Origin: Pseudomonadota bacterium
GTDB taxonomy: Bacteria; Myxococcota; Bradymonadia; UBA4248
Direction of reading: 5' to 3'
NCBI GenBank assembly: GCA_017613855.1
Contig: JAGACY010000085.1
Location: forward strand, 1 to 8,609
DNA length: 8,609 nt
The notes below the pieces were generated by a model. That model was not told where the DNA came from and made no database searches. It saw nothing but the letters and a program-made list of their open reading frames with translations. The position numbers and the translations under genes were made by a program. Positions 6,072 through 8,609 of this stretch are shown here, piece by piece (positions within the stretch are counted from its first letter, which is position 1; each line of letters begins with the position of its first letter).

Positions 6072-8357
6072 ATGGAAGAACAGCAACAACCACCATCGAC
6101 AAATCAAGTGCCTAAAAAACGGTACTGGCGTCGCATACTGCTCATATTTCTAAGTATACTCTTAGTTTTTTTGGCCGTTAGCTACGGACTCCGCACGAGT
6201 CTGTACCTCAAAGCACGCCTCACACCCAAATTGGCCGAACTCGGTGAAAAACTCGATGGCCGCTTCGAATTCAATGACATTCATGCGATGGGATTGACCG
6301 GACTCATTCTCGATGATGTCAAATTCATTCCCAATCGTCCGGAAATTGCCCCACTGACATTTCAATCCGTCACCGTATACCCGGCCCTTATGGGCATGTT
6401 CGTTGGTGATCTTGATGCTTCTCTTGTCGAAATTGACGGCATGAAAGGCCATTTCAATTTTAACGACGACAATTCTCCCGACATACTTTGGCTAAAATCA
6501 CTCGCCAATCACGCTGCTCAGGAAGATGAAGTCAACATCGTGACAGGAATTGGCATCTCCGAAAATACGCACACCATTCCTGTCTTAAGATGTGACAATT
6601 GCAAGGTAACAGCTACACTTCCCAATGATCTCAACGCGAGTCTTCATGTCTATGAACACGAGATCACCTTCAATTCGATCGAAGATATCCGGCTCAAAGG
6701 ACTCCCCATTCATGCCTGTATCATTCGCACCGAGGATGATGAATGTCTCGATTTTTCGCTCGATGGACTCGCTATCGGCGATACCATCCATATTGCCAAT
6801 GCAGAAATCTCTCATCTGGACGATGAGGGAATTACCTTAAATTCCGCTAATTTTCATAGCATCAGTATTGCGAGAAATGAAAGACGCAACATGCTCGTCA
6901 TCGAAAACGGGCAAATCGACATGCATCTTTCGGACGATTTTTCGCTGCAATTCCTGTCCGGTGACTATTTATTCGAATTCACACAGCTCGAAATACTGCA
7001 TGAAAGGGAAGCCAACCGCATTGGAATCGGCATTCAGCTGCGTGAACCCAGTGGTGCAACGGCAAGAATCTTTGGCGGCTATGCCTTCGATGATCAAAAA
7101 CTCGCATTCACCTTTGACACTTCACAATTCGATCTCGCAAGATTTCTGCAAACCGCAGATTTTGTCGATAAACTCAGATTTGACTCGTTTCCAATCTCAG
7201 GATATTTCAGCACCATTATCGAATTGAATGAAAAACGAGCATGGTTTGATGTGGATGCAAGCGTTCAGCATGGTGCAATCTTTTCACCGATGATTTCGTC
7301 GCTTCCCATGAACGAAATCAACGGATCTATCAAGATGAAAGCCTGGGCTGATTTGCTCGAAAAAACGTTTGAACTCGAAGATGCCGAAGGCATGTTCGGG
7401 AAAATCCCATTTCATGCAACGCTCTCTCGCATGAAAACACTCACAGACAGTTATCAATGCAATTTTAATGTCAAAAGTTCCGGCGAAAGCGCCGACTTTA
7501 TTGATTCACTGCCCAATGGATTTGCCCCCAATATTACGGGCTATCAGCTCTCCGGACCATACGATTTCCAATTAGGCATCGCCTATGACGAAAGCAATTT
7601 GGATGCCCTTGCACTCAATGCGGAGTTCAATCTCGATCAGGTCGAGACAGTCAAATACGATCCAAGAAGTGATTTTAATCTCCTTGCCGGTGATGCGTTC
7701 GAAGTCAAAGTCAATGCCGCAACCGTCCCAATCACCATTGGACCGCGCCGTCCCGAATGGACGTCATTTTACGATTTGCCAAGGCACACGGCTTATGCCT
7801 TTGTCGCCTCGGAAGATGGCAAATTCTTTACGCATTCCGGATTTGATATCCGCGCCATACGAGCAAGTTTAATTGCAGATTTAAAAGCCGACAAGATTGT
7901 ACGCGGTGGATCTACGATCTCCCAGCAGGTCATCAAAAATCTGTTTCTCAACCACGATAAAACAGCATCCCGCAAATTCCAGGAAATGTTTTTGACCTGG
8001 CAGATGGAAAAGAAACTACCCAAATTGCGCATTTTCGAAATGTACCTGAACCTCGCGCATTGGGCGAAGGATGTCTATGGCATTCGCGGGGCGGCCCAAT
8101 TCTATTTCCAAAAAAATGTCTCACAGCTTACATTGAGAGAATCGCTCTTTTTGGCTTCAATACTGCCTAATCCCATTATCTTTGGCAAACAGTATGCCCA
8201 GGGGAAATTGTCAAGCTCACGTTTGAACAAAATGAACGTCGTGGGACAGGCATTGCGTCAGGCAAACCGCATTTCGAGCGCCGAATGGGAAGAAGCACAG
8301 CCTTTAATTCAAAAGGGAATTATCTCAGACAGGCCAAAACCCGTGATTTCGGATTAA
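6072..8357 (+). CDS. Membrane-anchored AsmA/TamB-like protein with C-terminal GT51 peptidoglycan glycosyltransferase
   Basis: This 761-residue protein is predicted to polymerise lipid II into glycan strands at the outer face of the inner membrane. After KKRYWRR comes one transmembrane helix (about 21-40). Residues of about 60-560 are beta-rich and resemble AsmA/YhdP/TamB proteins in style, for example SLVEIDGMKGHFNF and MNEINGSIKMK. The last 190 residues are a GT51 domain with every motif: EDGKFFTHSGFD (E581), GGSTISQQVIKNLFL (612-626), RKFQE (E638), YLN, YGIRGAAQFYF (669-679) and ILPNP (697-701). E581 and E638 are 57 apart, the same spacing as the two catalytic glutamates of E. coli PBP1b and S. 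aureus PBP2. There is no transpeptidase domain, so it is MtgA-like but three times longer than MtgA. The start at 6072 is chosen for its TM position; only AAGGAA 15 bases upstream hints at a ribosome site. The GT51 call is strong and the AsmA likeness moderate. Confidence 0.92.
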   Translation: MEEQQQPPSTNQVPKKRYWRRILLIFLSILLVFLAVSYGLRTSLYLKARLTPKLAELGEKLDGRFEFNDIHAMGLTGLILDDVKFIPNRPEIAPLTFQSVTVYPALMGMFVGDLDASLVEIDGMKGHFNFNDDNSPDILWLKSLANHAAQEDEVNIVTGIGISENTHTIPVLRCDNCKVTATLPNDLNASLHVYEHEITFNSIEDIRLKGLPIHACIIRTEDDECLDFSLDGLAIGDTIHIANAEISHLDDEGITLNSANFHSISIARNERRNMLVIENGQIDMHLSDDFSLQFLSGDYLFEFTQLEILHEREANRIGIGIQLREPSGATARIFGGYAFDDQKLAFTFDTSQFDLARFLQTADFVDKLRFDSFPISGYFSTIIELNEKRAWFDVDASVQHGAIFSPMISSLPMNEINGSIKMKAWADLLEKTFELEDAEGMFGKIPFHATLSRMKTLTDSYQCNFNVKSSGESADFIDSLPNGFAPNITGYQLSGPYDFQLGIAYDESNLDALALNAEFNLDQVETVKYDPRSDFNLLAGDAFEVKVNAATVPITIGPRRPEWTSFYDLPRHTAYAFVASEDGKFFTHSGFDIRAIRASLIADLKADKIVRGGSTISQQVIKNLFLNHDKTASRKFQEMFLTWQMEKKLPKLRIFEMYLNLAHWAKDVYGIRGAAQFYFQKNVSQLTLRESLFLASILPNPIIFGKQYAQGKLSSSRLNKMNVVGQALRQANRISSAEWEEAQPLIQKGIISDRPKPVISD

Positions 8358-8361
8358 TTGC

Positions 8362-8421
8362 AATGCGTAATTGGGATGCAAAACTAAAGGGCGACTCTGA
8401 AGATAAAGGTGAATGGCATTC
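8362..8421. repeat. Compound repeat, copy A (heptamer plus 53-base core)
   Basis: Four bases after the GT51 stop codon comes AATGCGT, one degenerate heptamer, then a 53-base core (8369-8421) starting AATTGGGATGCAAAAC and ending GGTGAATGGCATTC. The core is repeated exactly at 8452-8504. Its near-ends GGGATGC (8373-8379) and GCATTCC (8416-8422) can pair with one G-T. Confidence 0.9.
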
Positions 8422-8423
8422 CA

Positions 8424-8451
8424 AATGCGGAATGCGGAATGCGGAATGCGG
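8424..8451. repeat. Heptanucleotide tandem repeat (AATGCGG)4
   Basis: Four perfect copies of the 7-base unit AATGCGG lead directly into core copy B. A single degenerate unit occupies the same place before copy A, so this tract probably expanded by replication slippage. Length differences between strains would be expected. Confidence 0.95.
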
Positions 8452-8504
8452 AATTGGGATGCAAAACTAAAGGGCGACTCTGAAGATAAAGGTGAATGGC
8501 ATTC
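8452..8504. repeat. Compound repeat, copy B (53-base core)
   Basis: Identical over all 53 bases to 8369-8421, with starts 83 bases apart. The exact identity in non-coding DNA points to a recent duplication or ongoing homogenisation. Confidence 0.95.
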
Positions 8505-8510
8505 TTAATT

Positions 8511-8531
8511 AGCAGTGAGCAGTGAGCAGTG
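8511..8531. repeat. Heptanucleotide tandem repeat (AGCAGTG)3
   Basis: Three perfect copies of AGCAGTG, followed by a partial unit AGCA (8532-8535). The unit is unrelated to AATGCGG but has the same 7-base period. Such tracts recall the short tandemly repeated heptanucleotides described in cyanobacterial genomes; that comparison is by analogy only. Confidence 0.95.
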
Positions 8532-8538
8532 AGCAATC

Positions 8539-8574
8539 GGAATGCAAAACTAAAGTGTCACTCTGAAGCTAAAA
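8539..8574. repeat. Compound repeat, diverged partial copy C
   Basis: GGAATGCAAAACTAAAG and CTCTGAAGCTAAA match the first two thirds of the 53-base core with about five substitutions over 35 bases. The right end is missing. The remaining bases to 8609 are AT-rich and show no gene start, terminator or RNA that I can support. Confidence 0.75.
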
Positions 8575-8609
8575 TTTTCATTTTTTAGGAATAAACTTGA
8601 GAATACCCC

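Noticed and set aside
8285..8470. Open frame across the end of the GT51 gene and the tail repeats
   Set aside because: It is out of frame with the GT51 gene, runs into tandem heptamers, and gives a repeat-derived peptide.

Overview
The window is 8.6 kb of bacterial chromosome carrying four protein genes (one cut by the window edge), separated by intergenic DNA rich in palindromes and short repeats. Catalytic regions sampled by hand are about 57-60% G/C, while parts of the accessory domains fall to 22-30%. A Hanks-type Ser/Thr kinase, a very long envelope lipoprotein and an AsmA-like/GT51 fusion all suggest a Gram-negative (diderm) bacterium. A myxobacterial or bradymonad-like 'deltaproteobacterial' lineage would fit, but this is only an impression from gene content, with no marker gene to prove it.

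Layout. 1-1232 (minus): the first 410 residues of UvrB, the DNA-damage recognition helicase of nucleotide excision repair, running off the left edge. 1233-1800: a 568-base divergent intergenic region. Its left part is packed with stem-loops and direct repeats, and its right part holds a sigma70-like promoter and a ribosome-binding site for the next gene. 1801-3888 (plus): a 695-residue predicted lipoprotein with a ten-cysteine segment and an AT-rich 3' half. 3889-3949: a short gap with a perfect 14-base palindrome between convergent genes. 3950-5863 (minus): a 637-residue Ser/Thr kinase with a two-helix membrane hairpin and a DUF3592-like cytoplasmic tail. 5864-6071: a divergent gap with palindromic repeats related to one near uvrB. 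6072-8357 (plus): a 761-residue membrane-anchored protein with a long AsmA/TamB-like beta-rich region and a complete C-terminal GT51 peptidoglycan glycosyltransferase domain. 8358-8609: a compound repeat of 53-base cores and heptanucleotide tandem repeats, with no gene.

How they may work together. UvrB is a housekeeping gene with no evident link to the rest. The lipoprotein, kinase and AsmA-GT51 protein all point to the cell envelope. The kinase and the glycosyltransferase are divergently transcribed from one 208-base region, so shared control is possible but unproven. The most unusual items are the fusion of an AsmA-like bridge region to a peptidoglycan polymerase, and a palindrome family with a conserved bulged C that occurs in two separate intergenic regions.
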